A DNA stretch of 64,000 nucleotides from Spirulina sp034932185 (GCF_034932185.1 NZ_JAYGHW010000006.1:1-64000); one strand, 5' to 3'; positions 50,405 to 59,077 are shown, counted from the first letter of the stretch. The notes: generated by a model from the letters alone, not told the origin. Numbers and translations: made by a program.

Positions 50405-51799
50405 CTAAGGGCGGTCTAGTTGGAGCCAGTCCCGGCCCAGTTGGATCGTAATGTCTGAGCTTAATTCCCCCGTACTTTCCACCCGCACCTCACCAATCCC
50501 TAGGGCCAGTTGGATCTGAGCCGCTATCCCCTGATCTCCCTTTTGGGCAATGATTCGGGTCGTTTCCAAGGGTTCATTCCAATTGTTGCTCATGAAGAAA
50601 TTGGTGTAACCCTGGGCGCGTAAACTGTCTTGGATGGCGGCGATCGCCCCTTCACTGCCGGTACTGTTTTGGATCGCAATTCGCACTCGTTCAGGAGTAC
50701 TATCGGCCACCCCACCCAACCCCTGCTCAAAATGGTTGGACATGATCCGCCGAATGCCCCGCTCATCAGGAAGCCAGTAACTCACCGCATTTTCCCCAGT
50801 ACCATTGAAAGCCCCCGGCAACATCAACATTTGCACATCATCCCGCTTCGTATTCGCCGCAAACCCCACCAACGCCGCCAATTCTTCCACAGTGAGATTC
50901 GTGTCAATATTTTCTTGAATCACGTTGAAAATCTTCGGCAGCTTGAGCAACGTCTGAGGCCGAATTGCCTGCTCAATCACGGCTCGGATCAAAAGTTGCT
51001 GACGCTGAACCCGGCCAATATCGCCAAAGCGATCGTAGCGAAACCGCAAAAATTGCGTCGCTTTATTACCATCTAAATGCTGCTCCCCTTGCTTGAGATC
51101 AATGTAGAGGTGTTGGCTATGGTCGGTGTATTTCATATCGTTGGGGACATAGAGCGTTACGCCCCCCAAGGCATCGATTAACTTTTCCACCGCTTGGACA
51201 TTGATCCGCACATAGCGATCAATCGGGACACCATTCAGCAATTGACTAACAGCACGGGCCGTCAAAGGAGCGCCGCCGTGGAGGTTGGCAGCATTAATCT
51301 TCATCTCCCCATAGCCCGATAATCGAACAGGCGTATCCCGTGGAATCGACAGAGCCGTAAGTTTGTAGTGAGTGGGGTCAAACCGAACCAAGATCATCGT
51401 GTCTGACAGCCCATCAACGGAATCCACCACTTGCTGATAGCCCAAATCCGGGGGCGGATTCTCAAGATCACCCGTCAGCACTTTTGTACCCAAGATCAAG
51501 ACATTAACGGAGCGGGTCAGCTTGGGCAGGCTGAGGCTATCGGAGGTAATCGAACCCCCTTGGGAGAAGAGGGCGTTATCCTCTGAGGAGAGTAGGACAC
51601 GACGGAGAGGAGTTGCAGAGAGGGAAATGGCTAGGATTGCCCCCGCCATTGCTGAAACCACACCAATCCCCGTGAGTCCCAACCAAATCCAAACCCAGCG
51701 AGGGCTTTGCTTCCCCGGAGCACGGCTTTTTTTGCGATATTTTCGCGGTGCTGTGCCAGGGCGAACGGGTTTAGATTTGACGTGACTTGGTTTAACCAC
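50405..51799 (-). CDS. LytR-CpsA-Psr (LCP) family cell-envelope ligase
   Basis: A 464-residue type II membrane protein. A basic cytoplasmic start (about 1-33) is followed by one helix (WIWLGLTGIGVVSAMAGAIL). The LCP catalytic domain spans about 95-280 with DTMILVRFDPTHYKLTALS, SIPRDTPVRLSG with the conserved Arg-Asp, and GVTLYVPNDMKYTD. The C-terminal LytR_C domain (about 355-450) has RIAIQNSTGSEGAIAA and RAQGYTNFF. LCP enzymes move polyprenyl-linked glycopolymers onto peptidoglycan. A role in attaching envelope glycans fits the several glycosyltransferases in the window. Confidence 0.92.
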   Translation of the reverse strand: MVKPSHVKSKPVRPGTAPRKYRKKSRAPGKQSPRWVWIWLGLTGIGVVSAMAGAILAISLSATPLRRVLLSSEDNALFSQGGSITSDSLSLPKLTRSVNVLILGTKVLTGDLENPPPDLGYQQVVDSVDGLSDTMILVRFDPTHYKLTALSIPRDTPVRLSGYGEMKINAANLHGGAPLTARAVSQLLNGVPIDRYVRINVQAVEKLIDALGGVTLYVPNDMKYTDHSQHLYIDLKQGEQHLDGNKATQFLRFRYDRFGDIGRVQRQQLLIRAVIEQAIRPQTLLKLPKIFNVIQENIDTNLTVEELAALVGFAANTKRDDVQMLMLPGAFNGTGENAVSYWLPDERGIRRIMSNHFEQGLGGVADSTPERVRIAIQNSTGSEGAIAAIQDSLRAQGYTNFFMSNNWNEPLETTRIIAQKGDQGIAAQIQLALGIGEVRVESTGELSSDITIQLGRDWLQLDRP

Positions 51800-52057
51800 A
51801 AATTTTCACCACACCATTTAACGGGCAAATTCCCCAGTAATGTAAACGCAACAGAAAAGCAGTTGCAAGGTTTACTCCATGATCATTGCAGCGGTTTTGG
51901 GACAAAATCGGGATGAGAAGCACGAAAAATGGGCCAAAATCTTCAAGATGTTTTTTCGATTGTACGGTACGGGCTGAAATTGGGATAGATGGGGGATGAA
52001 GGATGAAGGATGAAGGATGAAGGGTGAAGGATGAAGGGTGAATGCTGCGAGGCTTTG
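51800..52057. other. Intergenic region with heptamer array
   Basis: The stretch between the LCP gene start and the small membrane-protein gene end. It has no gene and contains the third heptamer array at 51994-52043. Confidence 0.4.
51994..52043. repeat. Heptanucleotide tandem array GGATGAA / GGGTGAA
   Basis: About seven consecutive 7-base units, mostly GGATGAA with GGGTGAA variants. The unit differs from those at 4955 and 48104 but the period is the same. Confidence 0.85.
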
Positions 52058-52411
52058 CTATTCTCCCCCCGGTAATCGGGGGGTTTTTCCCCGCCATACC
52101 TGAAACATTAACCCGACGCAGGTTAAGACGTAGATGCTGCTGAGGGTTCCCTCCAAAAACAAGAGGCGGAATTGCCAAACCTGATCGGGGGCTTGGGTTG
52201 CGCCGAGGCTTAATGTGGCGATCGCCCCCAACCAGATCAGAAATAAGCGCAGGGCCAGGCGGCTGGTTTGCCGTTGTTGGGGAGAGGTTTGGGGTTGCCA
52301 GAGCCACCAGAGGGCGGGCAATGGGCCCAGGAAAGGAATCAGGGTAAACCACAGTTGCAGCTTGATCAGCGGGCGTTCTGCCCAGGGATCCAATGGGAAT
52401 GATGGTTTCAT
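52058..52411 (-). CDS. Small membrane protein of unknown function
   Basis: A 117-residue protein with three likely helices: about 18-40 (LWFTLIPFLGPLPALWWLW), 52-72 (LFLIWLGAIATLSLGATQ) and 85-105 (LFLEGTLSSIYVLTCVGLMF). Charged loops contain a QRQTSRLALRL stretch. The family is not recognised. A family 1 repeat lies 6 bases upstream of its ATG, where it would overlap the ribosome-binding site or promoter. Confidence 0.7.
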   Translation of the reverse strand: MKPSFPLDPWAERPLIKLQLWFTLIPFLGPLPALWWLWQPQTSPQQRQTSRLALRLFLIWLGAIATLSLGATQAPDQVWQFRLLFLEGTLSSIYVLTCVGLMFQVWRGKTPRLPGGE

Positions 52412-52416
52412 AAGGG

Positions 52417-52440
52417 GTAGGGGCGAAAAATTTTTCGCCC
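52417..52440. repeat. Interspersed palindromic repeat, family 1, short form (copy F)
   Basis: GTAGGGGCG directly followed by AAAAATTTTTCGCCC, without the 24-bp module. It is the only copy not between convergent genes. Confidence 0.85.
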
Positions 52441-52482
52441 GCCGAGGATTTTTTTAAATTAACGGCGATGAATGGCTTTGGA

Positions 52483-53472
52483 CTAATGGCTTTGAAAAAT
52501 ATTCTGCACTATTGGTTTTGCTAAGGCTGCGGCCTGATCCAAAGCGGCCACTTCCCCCTCATGGAGTCGCCACCCCATCGCGCCGGCATTTTCCTGGGCT
52601 TGGGCAATGGTTTTTGCTCCGGGAATGGGCATGGTTCCTTTGCAGATGCACCAATTGAGGGCAATTTGGGCGATGGTTTTGTTTTTTTCCTGGGCTAACT
52701 GGGCTAAACATTGGCGCAATGGCTCCATACCTGGCAAAATTTGCCGACAGACCACCCCCCGCAAACCTTTTGGATAGGGGCCTTCGGGGGTGTATTTGCC
52801 CGTCAGTAATCCTAAAGCGAGGGGGCTATAGGCGATTAACTGGATGCCGAGGCGATCGCACTTTTCCTTTAATCCCAATTCTGTCACCGGATAGGTAGAG
52901 AGGAGGGAATACTGCACCTGTAGGGAGGCGATGGGGACATGGCGATCGCCCAACCGCTCATGGGCCCACCGTAACCGTTGCGGCCCAAAATTCGACAACC
53001 CCACCCCTTTCACTAAACCCTGTTGGTACAATTGCGCCAACCCATCCAACAGCGGCCCCTCCTGCCAGGGGAAATAATTCGCCGTTGACCAATGCAATTG
53101 CACCAGATCAATGGGTCGCCCCAACCGTTCCGCCGAAGCCGCCGCCGCCTTCACCATCGCCTGGGGCGTTAATCGCCAAGGGTAGGGGGCGAGTTTCGTG
53201 CCGATGCAAATGTTTTCCCGGTTCGGCCCTGAATATTCCCGCGCAAACCGCCCTAACAAGATCTCACTTTGGCCCTTTAATTTCCCCGTCCCGTAGGAAT
53301 CCCCGGTATCAAAAAAGGTCATTCCCCGCCCGACGGCGTAGTTAAAAGCAGCTTGGAGGTCATCATCCATTTCCGGGCGGTAATCCCACAGGAGGCGATT
53401 GCCCCAAGCCCAAGTACCGCAGCCCAGTTCTGGCCAGGTCAGGGCCGGGGAGGATGGAGGTAAGGATGGCAT
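52483..53472 (-). CDS. Aldo/keto reductase
   Basis: A 329-residue NADPH-dependent TIM-barrel oxidoreductase. Catalytic tetrad blocks are present: FFDTGDSYGTGKLKG near 55-69 (Asp and Tyr), CIGTKLAPYP near 92 (Lys) and VQLHWSTANYF near 125 (His). VGLSNFGPQRL and the cofactor block PIPGAKTIAQAQENAGA near 285 follow. I start at 53472 (MPSLPPSSPALTW), where the barrel begins properly; the frame is open 23 codons further. The substrate is unknown. Several plant-like and cyanobacterial homologues have this length. Confidence 0.9.
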   Translation of the reverse strand: MPSLPPSSPALTWPELGCGTWAWGNRLLWDYRPEMDDDLQAAFNYAVGRGMTFFDTGDSYGTGKLKGQSEILLGRFAREYSGPNRENICIGTKLAPYPWRLTPQAMVKAAAASAERLGRPIDLVQLHWSTANYFPWQEGPLLDGLAQLYQQGLVKGVGLSNFGPQRLRWAHERLGDRHVPIASLQVQYSLLSTYPVTELGLKEKCDRLGIQLIAYSPLALGLLTGKYTPEGPYPKGLRGVVCRQILPGMEPLRQCLAQLAQEKNKTIAQIALNWCICKGTMPIPGAKTIAQAQENAGAMGWRLHEGEVAALDQAAALAKPIVQNIFQSH

Positions 53473-53709
53473 GATCTTGATCACGGGATTAATTTTCGTG
53501 TTTCTGAAAAAATTTAAAATTTCTAGGGTGCATTGTCTCAAAAATTAGCTAGGATGATGCTTGTCCAAGCAATCATCCCTCCTGGATGGAGAATAAGGTG
53601 GTGATTGGGCTAGTTATTGCCCCGGTTAACGGGAATACTCAATAACTGATTAACCATCAAGGCTGTTCTCTTGTTGCTCAATAATAAACGGTTTGGAGAC
53701 TATTTACTG
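53473..53709 (+). promoter_or_regulatory. Leader of the small lipoprotein gene
   Basis: Between the AKR start and the lipoprotein ATG. An imperfect inverted repeat (GGATGATGCTTG / CAAGCAATCATCC around TCC) lies at 53552-53579. Nothing else is identified. Confidence 0.35.
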
Positions 53710-53835
53710 ATGAAACGTTCTATTGCCTTCTTGGCTCTCTTGCTTGCTGTCTCTTCTGTAGCTCTAACCGCCTGTGGTGGTGGCGGAGAAGCCCCCACGG
53801 CAGAACCATCCCCCGAAGAGTCCCCTGCTCAATAA
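53710..53835 (+). CDS. Small lipoprotein, 41 residues
   Basis: MKRSIAFLALLLAVSSVALT followed by the lipobox cysteine (LTAC) and a mature part of only about 20 residues, CGGGGEAPTAEPSPEESPAQ. It is a typical lipoprotein signal with a Gly spacer and an acidic Pro/Glu tail. The function is unknown. Its transcript would end at the strong stem 20 bases downstream. Confidence 0.7.
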   Translation: MKRSIAFLALLLAVSSVALTACGGGGEAPTAEPSPEESPAQ

Positions 53836-53854
53836 ATTGAGAAGGTATTGACCA

Positions 53855-53905
53855 ATAAAAACACGCTTAACTGTTATATCACCATACAGTTAAGCGTGTT
53901 TTTAT
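53855..53905. terminator. Bidirectional terminator with 20-bp perfect stem
   Basis: The left arm ATAAAAACACGCTTAACTGT (53855-53874) is fully complementary to 53886-53905 around an 11-base loop. A5 and T5 tracts at the stem base serve both directions. It is shared by the lipoprotein gene (+) and sasA (-). Confidence 0.88.
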
Positions 53906-53911
53906 GGCCGC

Positions 53912-55054
53912 CTAACGATATACCGGCAACGTAAATTGAAAACAACTGCCTTTTTGGGGGGTACTATCCACCCAAATATTGCCGTAGTGGGCTTGGATCA
54001 CCTTACGACAGAGGGCTAAACCGATTCCAAAGCCCTCCTGTGCTTCATCGCGTTTGAGGCGAAAATGTCCTTCAAAAATCAGATCCCGCTTCTCGGCAGG
54101 AATCCCTAGGCCCGTGTCAGCAACACTCACCTGCACTTTTTGCGCCGTGCGGTGCAAAATGGCCACGGTAATCGTTCCTTGGGGTGGGGTGTATTTAATC
54201 GCATTTTCGAGTAAATTGGTCAGCACTTGGCGAATCAGTTCGCCATCGGCATAAACATCAGGTAAATCCTGGGGAATATCCTGAATTAGCGTCAAATCTT
54301 TAGCCGCAAATCGCAGGGTTAACTGGCTGAGGACATCTTCGCAGAGGGGCCGCAATTGTAAACTGCGTAATTGCAAGTTTAAGCCGCTATTCTTCCCTTG
54401 GGCTGCCTGTAAAATATCGTTGATCATCCGGTTCATGACCCGAAATTGGGTGCGGGCGTGCTTATAGAGTTGGTGCTTTAATTGGGCGGCGCGTTCGGGG
54501 TCTTCATGGGTGTGGGCTAGTTCGAGGGTTTCGACGGCGATCGCCGCCGCCGTTAACGGACTCCGCAAATCATGGGCCAACATCGCCAACACCTGATCCT
54601 TAAATTGCAATTGCTCATTGAGTTCCGCATTTTCCCGTTTGAGGCGAAACAGATCCTCAGCTAAACGAATTTGGGTCACAGAATAGCGATCGCTCTCCGC
54701 CTGATCCCCCCCTTGGCTCGTCACATCCGCCAACCACTGTGACCACCACCGCTTCACCTGCGCCACCAAGTCACCCCCCGCTAAGGTTTGGCGCGGAGCC
54801 GGATAAATTTTCACCAAGGACGGAGCCGCCACTAACCGAAAATGCTCCGCAAGATCAGGATTTTCGCTAATTTCCAGCACCTCTAATTCAAAGTCATCCT
54901 GTTGCTGTAACCCTTGTAAATAGGCTTGAATTTCTTGGGCATAGCCTTGGGTTGCCGCCCGTTCATCCACAAACAGCAGCAGCTTCAGAAGATTAGCAGT
55001 CTCCAGTGGGGGCATAGCGCAGGGAGTCGGCTCAGGGGGGTTAGAAGATCGCAC
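53912..55054 (-). CDS. sasA: Circadian-output histidine kinase SasA
   Basis: A 380-residue soluble histidine kinase. The N-terminal KaiB-like thioredoxin-fold domain (about 20-105, LKLLLFVDERAATQGYAQEI and AAPSLVKIYPAPRQTLAGG) binds KaiC. A coiled linker leads to the HisKA domain with the phosphorylated His in LAMLAHDLRSPLTAAAIA near 160. The ATPase domain has LLENAIKYT (N box), ADTGLGIP and FGIGLALCRKVI. SasA passes the KaiC phosphorylation state to the response regulator RpaA. No kai genes are in the window. The length is near that of known SasA proteins. Confidence 0.93.
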   Translation of the reverse strand: MRSSNPPEPTPCAMPPLETANLLKLLLFVDERAATQGYAQEIQAYLQGLQQQDDFELEVLEISENPDLAEHFRLVAAPSLVKIYPAPRQTLAGGDLVAQVKRWWSQWLADVTSQGGDQAESDRYSVTQIRLAEDLFRLKRENAELNEQLQFKDQVLAMLAHDLRSPLTAAAIAVETLELAHTHEDPERAAQLKHQLYKHARTQFRVMNRMINDILQAAQGKNSGLNLQLRSLQLRPLCEDVLSQLTLRFAAKDLTLIQDIPQDLPDVYADGELIRQVLTNLLENAIKYTPPQGTITVAILHRTAQKVQVSVADTGLGIPAEKRDLIFEGHFRLKRDEAQEGFGIGLALCRKVIQAHYGNIWVDSTPQKGSCFQFTLPVYR

Positions 55055-55320
55055 AGCAACAATATCCTTGGGGAATTAGGGATAAGCGGGGAGACCCAGA
55101 TCGAAAATGTCAAGATCAATTAATCTTATTTTAATATCTTCAGGCTGGCCGCTAACCTCACCCCCTAGGAGTTTGGTTGGGAATCTCCGTTTCGGCTTAG
55201 AATCTGAAGATAGCCTAAAGGCCCGGCCGGGTGACAGCCCCCTACGCCCAAAGGATCCGTAGGGGCGGTGCATTCCCAGTCTTTTTCCGCTGAACCTTTG
55301 ACCCAACCCCCCAAATTCCC
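55055..55320. promoter_or_regulatory. Divergent region of sasA and the branching-enzyme gene
   Basis: No gene is seen. It contains a short GC-rich inverted segment around CCCTACGCCCAAAGGATCCG and TAGGGGCGG (55240-55267) that recalls the ends of the family 1 repeat, but no clear promoter. Confidence 0.35.
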
Positions 55321-56916
55321 ATGGCTCTCGGCTACCTCGCCCTTGTTTTGCACGCTCATCTCCCCTTTGTTCGCCATCCAGAGAGTGACTACGTTCTTGA
55401 AGAAGAATGGCTGTTTGAGGCGATCACAGAAACCTACATCCCCCTCCTGAATATCTTCACAGGCCTGCGGCGGGACGGCGTAGATTTCAAAATGACCATG
55501 AGCCTCACGCCCCCCTTAGTCTCGATGTTGCAAGATCCCCTCTTGCAGACGCGATATCTTAAACACTTGGGGCAGTTGCAAGAATTGGCGGAAAAAGAAG
55601 TGGATCGCAATCGCCACAATGGCCACCTGCGCTACTTAGCCGAGCACTATGTCCAAGAATTTGATACAGTGCGCCAAACTTGGGAGGGTTATCAAGGGGA
55701 TCTGATTACGGCCTTTAAAAGCTTCCTCGATAGCAATAACCTCGATATCATCACCTGTGGTGCAACCCATGGTTATTTCCCCCTGATGAAAATGTATCCT
55801 CAGGCGGTGTGGGCGCAAATTAAGGTGGCTTGTGATCATTACGAGGAAACCTTTGGCCGGCCGCCTAAGGGGATGTGGTTGCCGGAATGTGCCTATTACA
55901 ACGGTGTGGAGCGGTTGGTGGCGGATGCGGGGTTACGCTATTTTCTCACTGACGGCCATGGGGTGATCTATGCCCGGCCGCGCCCTCGCTTTGGAACCTA
56001 TGCACCGATCTTTACAGAAACGGGGGTGGCGGTATTTGGTCGAGATCAGGAATCTTCGCAACAGGTGTGGTCGTCCGAGGTGGGGTATCCCGGTGATCCT
56101 GAATATCGGGAGTTTTATAAAGATATTGGTTGGGAATCGGAGTATGAATATATTAAGCCCTATGTGATGCCCAATGGTCAGCGCAAAAATGTTGGGATTA
56201 AATACCACAAAATCACGAACCGGGGGGCGGGGTTGAGTGATAAGGCTTTGTATGATCCCTATTGGGCAAAGGAGAAGGCGGCGGAACACGCGGGGAATTT
56301 TATGTTTAACCGGGTGAACCAAATCCAGCATTTAGAGGGGATCATGGAGCGGCCGCCCTTGGTGATGTCCCCCTATGATGCGGAGTTGTTTGGCCATTGG
56401 TGGTATGAGGGGCCGTGGTTTTTAGATTATTTATTCCGCAAGAGTTGGTTTGATCAATCCACCTATGCCCTCACCCATTTGTCGGAATATTTGCAATTGG
56501 AACCCCATCAGCAGGTTTGTCGCCCGGCTCAATCGAGTTGGGGTTATCAGGGGTTCCATGAGTTTTGGCTCAATCAAACCAATGCTTGGATCTATCCCCA
56601 TTTGCATAAGGCGGCGGAGCGGATGATTGAGTTGAGCGGCCGGGAGGCGGCGGATGAGTTGCAGGAGCGGGCGTTGAATCAGGCGGCGCGGGAGTTGCTG
56701 CTGGCGCAGTCGTCGGATTGGGCGTTTATTATGCGCACGGGGACGATGGTTCCCTATGCGGTGCGGCGGACGCGATCGCACCTGATGCGCTTCAATAAAA
56801 TTTATGAAGATTTGCAACAGGAAAAGGTGGATGCGGGTTGGCTCGAAAAGGTGGAGGAGATTGATAATCTCTTCCCGAACCTGGATTATCGGGTTTATCG
56901 GGCTTATCAGGTTTAG
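55321..56916 (+). CDS. GH57 1,4-alpha-glucan branching enzyme
   Basis: A 531-residue glycoside hydrolase of family 57. LALVLHAHLPFVRHPE is motif 1. GATHGYFPL and the nucleophile Glu in MWLPECAYYNGVERL near 188 follow. FLTDGHG and the acid/base Asp in SPYDAELFGHWWYEG near 351 complete the site. QSSWGYQGFHEFWL near 405 lies in the C-terminal helical domain. The length is that of AmyC/GH57 branching enzymes, which create alpha-1,6 links in glycogen. A GH13 GlgB, if present, is elsewhere. The C-terminus ends in LFPNLDYRVYR, as expected for the family. Confidence 0.92.
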   Translation: MALGYLALVLHAHLPFVRHPESDYVLEEEWLFEAITETYIPLLNIFTGLRRDGVDFKMTMSLTPPLVSMLQDPLLQTRYLKHLGQLQELAEKEVDRNRHNGHLRYLAEHYVQEFDTVRQTWEGYQGDLITAFKSFLDSNNLDIITCGATHGYFPLMKMYPQAVWAQIKVACDHYEETFGRPPKGMWLPECAYYNGVERLVADAGLRYFLTDGHGVIYARPRPRFGTYAPIFTETGVAVFGRDQESSQQVWSSEVGYPGDPEYREFYKDIGWESEYEYIKPYVMPNGQRKNVGIKYHKITNRGAGLSDKALYDPYWAKEKAAEHAGNFMFNRVNQIQHLEGIMERPPLVMSPYDAELFGHWWYEGPWFLDYLFRKSWFDQSTYALTHLSEYLQLEPHQQVCRPAQSSWGYQGFHEFWLNQTNAWIYPHLHKAAERMIELSGREAADELQERALNQAARELLLAQSSDWAFIMRTGTMVPYAVRRTRSHLMRFNKIYEDLQQEKVDAGWLEKVEEIDNLFPNLDYRVYRAYQV

Positions 56917-57025
56917 GGGGCCTTCCCTGGGATTCGTGGGGAATCTTTGCAATGTTGCGAGTGATGGCTAAATGTAACGTAGGATGAAGGAGTGATCCCA
57001 AGCTTCTCATTCATCCCGTCGTTTT

Positions 57026-57610
57026 ATGAAAATTCGTTGCGCTGCGTCTGAGCCGGTTACGCTCCATGTTGAGGAAGAACTGATTCCCATTCACCACTAT
57101 TTGCGCCAACCGCAGCGGTTGGTGAATGCGATCGCCAACCCCAAGTTAATGGAAGTGCTAGGGGGCGATCGCTATCGCCTCAAACTCAATCCCCTCAATC
57201 TTCTCAACCTCTACCATTTCCAACCCACGGTAATCCTAGAGGTAAAGGCGGATAGTTACGGGATGATCTCGATCCGTTCCTTGGGCTGTGAAATTCGCGG
57301 CATTGACTATATTAATGATCGGTTCAGCCTCGAACTGAAGGGCCGCCTGATTCCCGCCAAGCGTAAGGGGCAAACCTATTTAGAAGGGCGAGCCGATGTC
57401 GTCGTGACCGTTGATGTGCCGCCCGCTTTATTATTAGCCCCCCTGCCGATGCTGGAAACAGCGGGGGTCGGTTTAGTCCAAGGCATACTGAGCCGCATTA
57501 AGGATCGCATCCTCTCCCATCTGTTGGCGGATTATCACCACTGGGCGCATCAGGAAACCACTGGCTCTAATCCCCTTTGGCTCAATGGGGCCGAAAACCC
57601 AGCGGGTTAA
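57026..57610 (+). CDS. DUF1997 family protein
   Basis: A 194-residue protein of the DUF1997 family, found in cyanobacteria and plastids, without known biochemistry. It opens with an acidic strand and IPIHHYLRQPQRLVNAI. RLKLNPLNLLNLYHFQPTV and CEIRGIDYINDRFSLELKG follow, then VDVPPALLLAPLPMLETAG and a basic helical end. The pattern suggests a START-like or SRPBCC-type beta sheet, which is impression only. The stop at 57610 is followed at once by repeat sequence. Confidence 0.82.
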   Translation: MKIRCAASEPVTLHVEEELIPIHHYLRQPQRLVNAIANPKLMEVLGGDRYRLKLNPLNLLNLYHFQPTVILEVKADSYGMISIRSLGCEIRGIDYINDRFSLELKGRLIPAKRKGQTYLEGRADVVVTVDVPPALLLAPLPMLETAGVGLVQGILSRIKDRILSHLLADYHHWAHQETTGSNPLWLNGAENPAG

Positions 57611-57611
57611 G

Positions 57612-57651
57612 CCCTCACCCCCAACCCCTCTCCCAAACGATGGGAGAGGGG
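57612..57651. repeat. Pyrimidine/purine hairpin repeat
   Basis: CCCTCACCCCCAACCCC leads into an 11-bp perfect hairpin CCCCTCTCCCA-N5-TGGGAGAGGGG (57625-57651). It is a relative of the centre of the MITE-like element at 42491. Confidence 0.7.
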
Positions 57652-57668
57652 AGCAGATTGCCATGGGC

Positions 57669-57718
57669 GTAGGGGCGTTGGCGTAAGCCTGCCGGAGGCA
57701 CAAAAATTTTTCGCCCCT
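57669..57718 (+). repeat. Interspersed palindromic repeat, family 1, long form (copy D)
   Basis: GTAGGGGCG, the 24-bp module, and AAAAATTTTTCGCCCC. It lies between the convergent DUF1997 and cobO genes. Confidence 0.85.
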
Positions 57719-57725
57719 CCATCAG

Positions 57726-57757
57726 CCCCCTTTTTAAGGGGGCAGCGCAGCGGGGGA
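57726..57757. repeat. Interspersed hairpin repeat, family 3 (copy 2)
   Basis: CCCCCTTTTTAAGGGGG followed by CAGCGCAGCGGGGGATC, 8 bases beyond the cobO stop. See 5208 for the other copy. Confidence 0.75.
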
Positions 57758-57764
57758 TCTTCCC

Positions 57765-58376
57765 TTAAAACTCAATGCCAGCCTGGGCTTTTACCCCTTG
57801 CTCCTTAAAGGGATGTTTAAGCAGCGTCATCTCTGTTGCCAGATCCGCCCGCTCAATCAGTTCCGGGGGTGCGCCCCGGCCCGTGAGGATCACATGGGAA
57901 TCAGCGGGTTTGGTTTCGAGGCCCGCCAGGACGGTGGCCACATCGAGATAGCCCAATTTAAGGGCGATATTCACTTCATCAAGTAATACGAGGCGATATT
58001 CGGGGTTTTGGATAAATTCTAGGGCCGTTTCCCAAGCGGTTTGGGCGTTGGCAATATCGCGATCGCGGTCTTGGGTTTCCCAGGTAAAGCCCTCCCCCAT
58101 GGCTCGGAACACCAATTGATCCCCGAACCGTTCTAATACTGCTTTTTCCGCCGGTTCCCAAGCGCCCTTAATAAATTGCACGATCGCCACTCGATAACCA
58201 TGGCCCAGCGATCGCATCACCATCCCTAAGGCCGCCGTGGTTTTGCCCTTGCCATTGCCCGTGTTGATAATGATCAGGCCCTTCTCCTGATTGGCAGCGG
58301 CCACCCTTTCCGCCTGCACCGCTTTGCGGCGTTGCATTTTCTGTTGATATTGTTCGGGGCTGAGGTTGTCGGTCAT
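57765..58376 (-). CDS. cobO: Corrinoid adenosyltransferase (CobO/BtuR)
   Basis: A 203-residue ATP:corrinoid adenosyltransferase, adding the adenosyl group to cobalt. After an N-terminal helix (YQQKMQRRKAVQAERVAAAN) comes the P-loop IINTGNGKGKTTAALGM near 36-52. GYRVAIVQFIKGAW near 75, the MGEGFTWETQDRDRD segment and VLLDEVNIALKLGYL near 130 follow. LTGRGAPPELIERADLATEM closes the family core. It is coupled to the upstream DUF2993 gene by a 4-base overlap. cobB at 5216 acts earlier in the same pathway. Confidence 0.95.
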   Translation of the reverse strand: MTDNLSPEQYQQKMQRRKAVQAERVAAANQEKGLIIINTGNGKGKTTAALGMVMRSLGHGYRVAIVQFIKGAWEPAEKAVLERFGDQLVFRAMGEGFTWETQDRDRDIANAQTAWETALEFIQNPEYRLVLLDEVNIALKLGYLDVATVLAGLETKPADSHVILTGRGAPPELIERADLATEMTLLKHPFKEQGVKAQAGIEF

Positions 58377-59077
58377 GGTGATGGGGGTTCGGGGATAATG
58401 GTTAAACAGCCTTCAAGGCGGATCGCATTGGGGGTTAAGTCCAGTAGCGTTAACTGGATGTCCGGCCCTAGATCTAGCTTAAAGGCAGGGAGAGCGTGGG
58501 CTGTGGCTCCGAGGGTCAACTGGAGCGGGGCCAGGCGGAGGGTTTGGGGGGTTGCCATTGCTAGGCCGCTGTGGAGCGTGATCCCCCGTTGTCCGTGAAC
58601 ATCAGCCATTTGGCCTTGGAGTTCAATGGCATCAGGCTGAAAATTTGCCGTTTCCCAACGGATCGACCCTAATTGTAACCCGCTGGCCGGGGGAATGATT
58701 TGGGCGATCGCCTCCTCTAAACCTTGGGCCAATAATTTCGATCCGAAAGAGGCTTGTAAATCCCCCACCGTTAACGCCACCGAGCCAATCACCGGCACTG
58801 GGGCTAACAGGCGAAAGGGCTTCCCTTTGAGCATTTCTCCCACATTGATCTCAATATTTGTGGCCGTCATCTCCCCATGACTGAGGTGAATGCCTTGATA
58901 CACCGCTTGATCCGCCTTGAGATCAACCTGGGAAATCTTACCTCGGAGTAATTGTTGATTTTTACTGGTGATCTGGATTTGTAAATGATCAACGTGATCC
59001 AGTTGCGATCGCAACCAGAGGCCCACAGCCGGAGCTAAAACTCCACTCACCCAATCCGAAGCTGGCAGCATTTTCAT
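58373..59077 (-). CDS. DUF2993 (LmeA-like) protein
   Basis: A 234-residue protein of the DUF2993 family. The repeating beta pattern (VDHLQIQITSKNQQLLRGKI, DLKADQAVYQGIHLSHGEM) is that of lipid-binding barrel proteins. LLAPVPVIGSVALTVGDLQAS lies near 85. Mycobacterial LmeA binds phospholipid or acts in lipomannan elongation; the role in cyanobacteria is unknown. There is no signal peptide beyond a weakly hydrophobic start. It overlaps cobO by ATGA. Confidence 0.83.
   Translation of the reverse strand: MKMLPASDWVSGVLAPAVGLWLRSQLDHVDHLQIQITSKNQQLLRGKISQVDLKADQAVYQGIHLSHGEMTATNIEINVGEMLKGKPFRLLAPVPVIGSVALTVGDLQASFGSKLLAQGLEEAIAQIIPPASGLQLGSIRWETANFQPDAIELQGQMADVHGQRGITLHSGLAMATPQTLRLAPLQLTLGATAHALPAFKLDLGPDIQLTLLDLTPNAIRLEGCLTIIPEPPSP

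Noticed and set aside
51792..52352. Minus-strand frame of 186 codons across the heptamer array
   Set aside because: It runs through the heptamer array and out of frame over the membrane-protein gene, with low-complexity composition.
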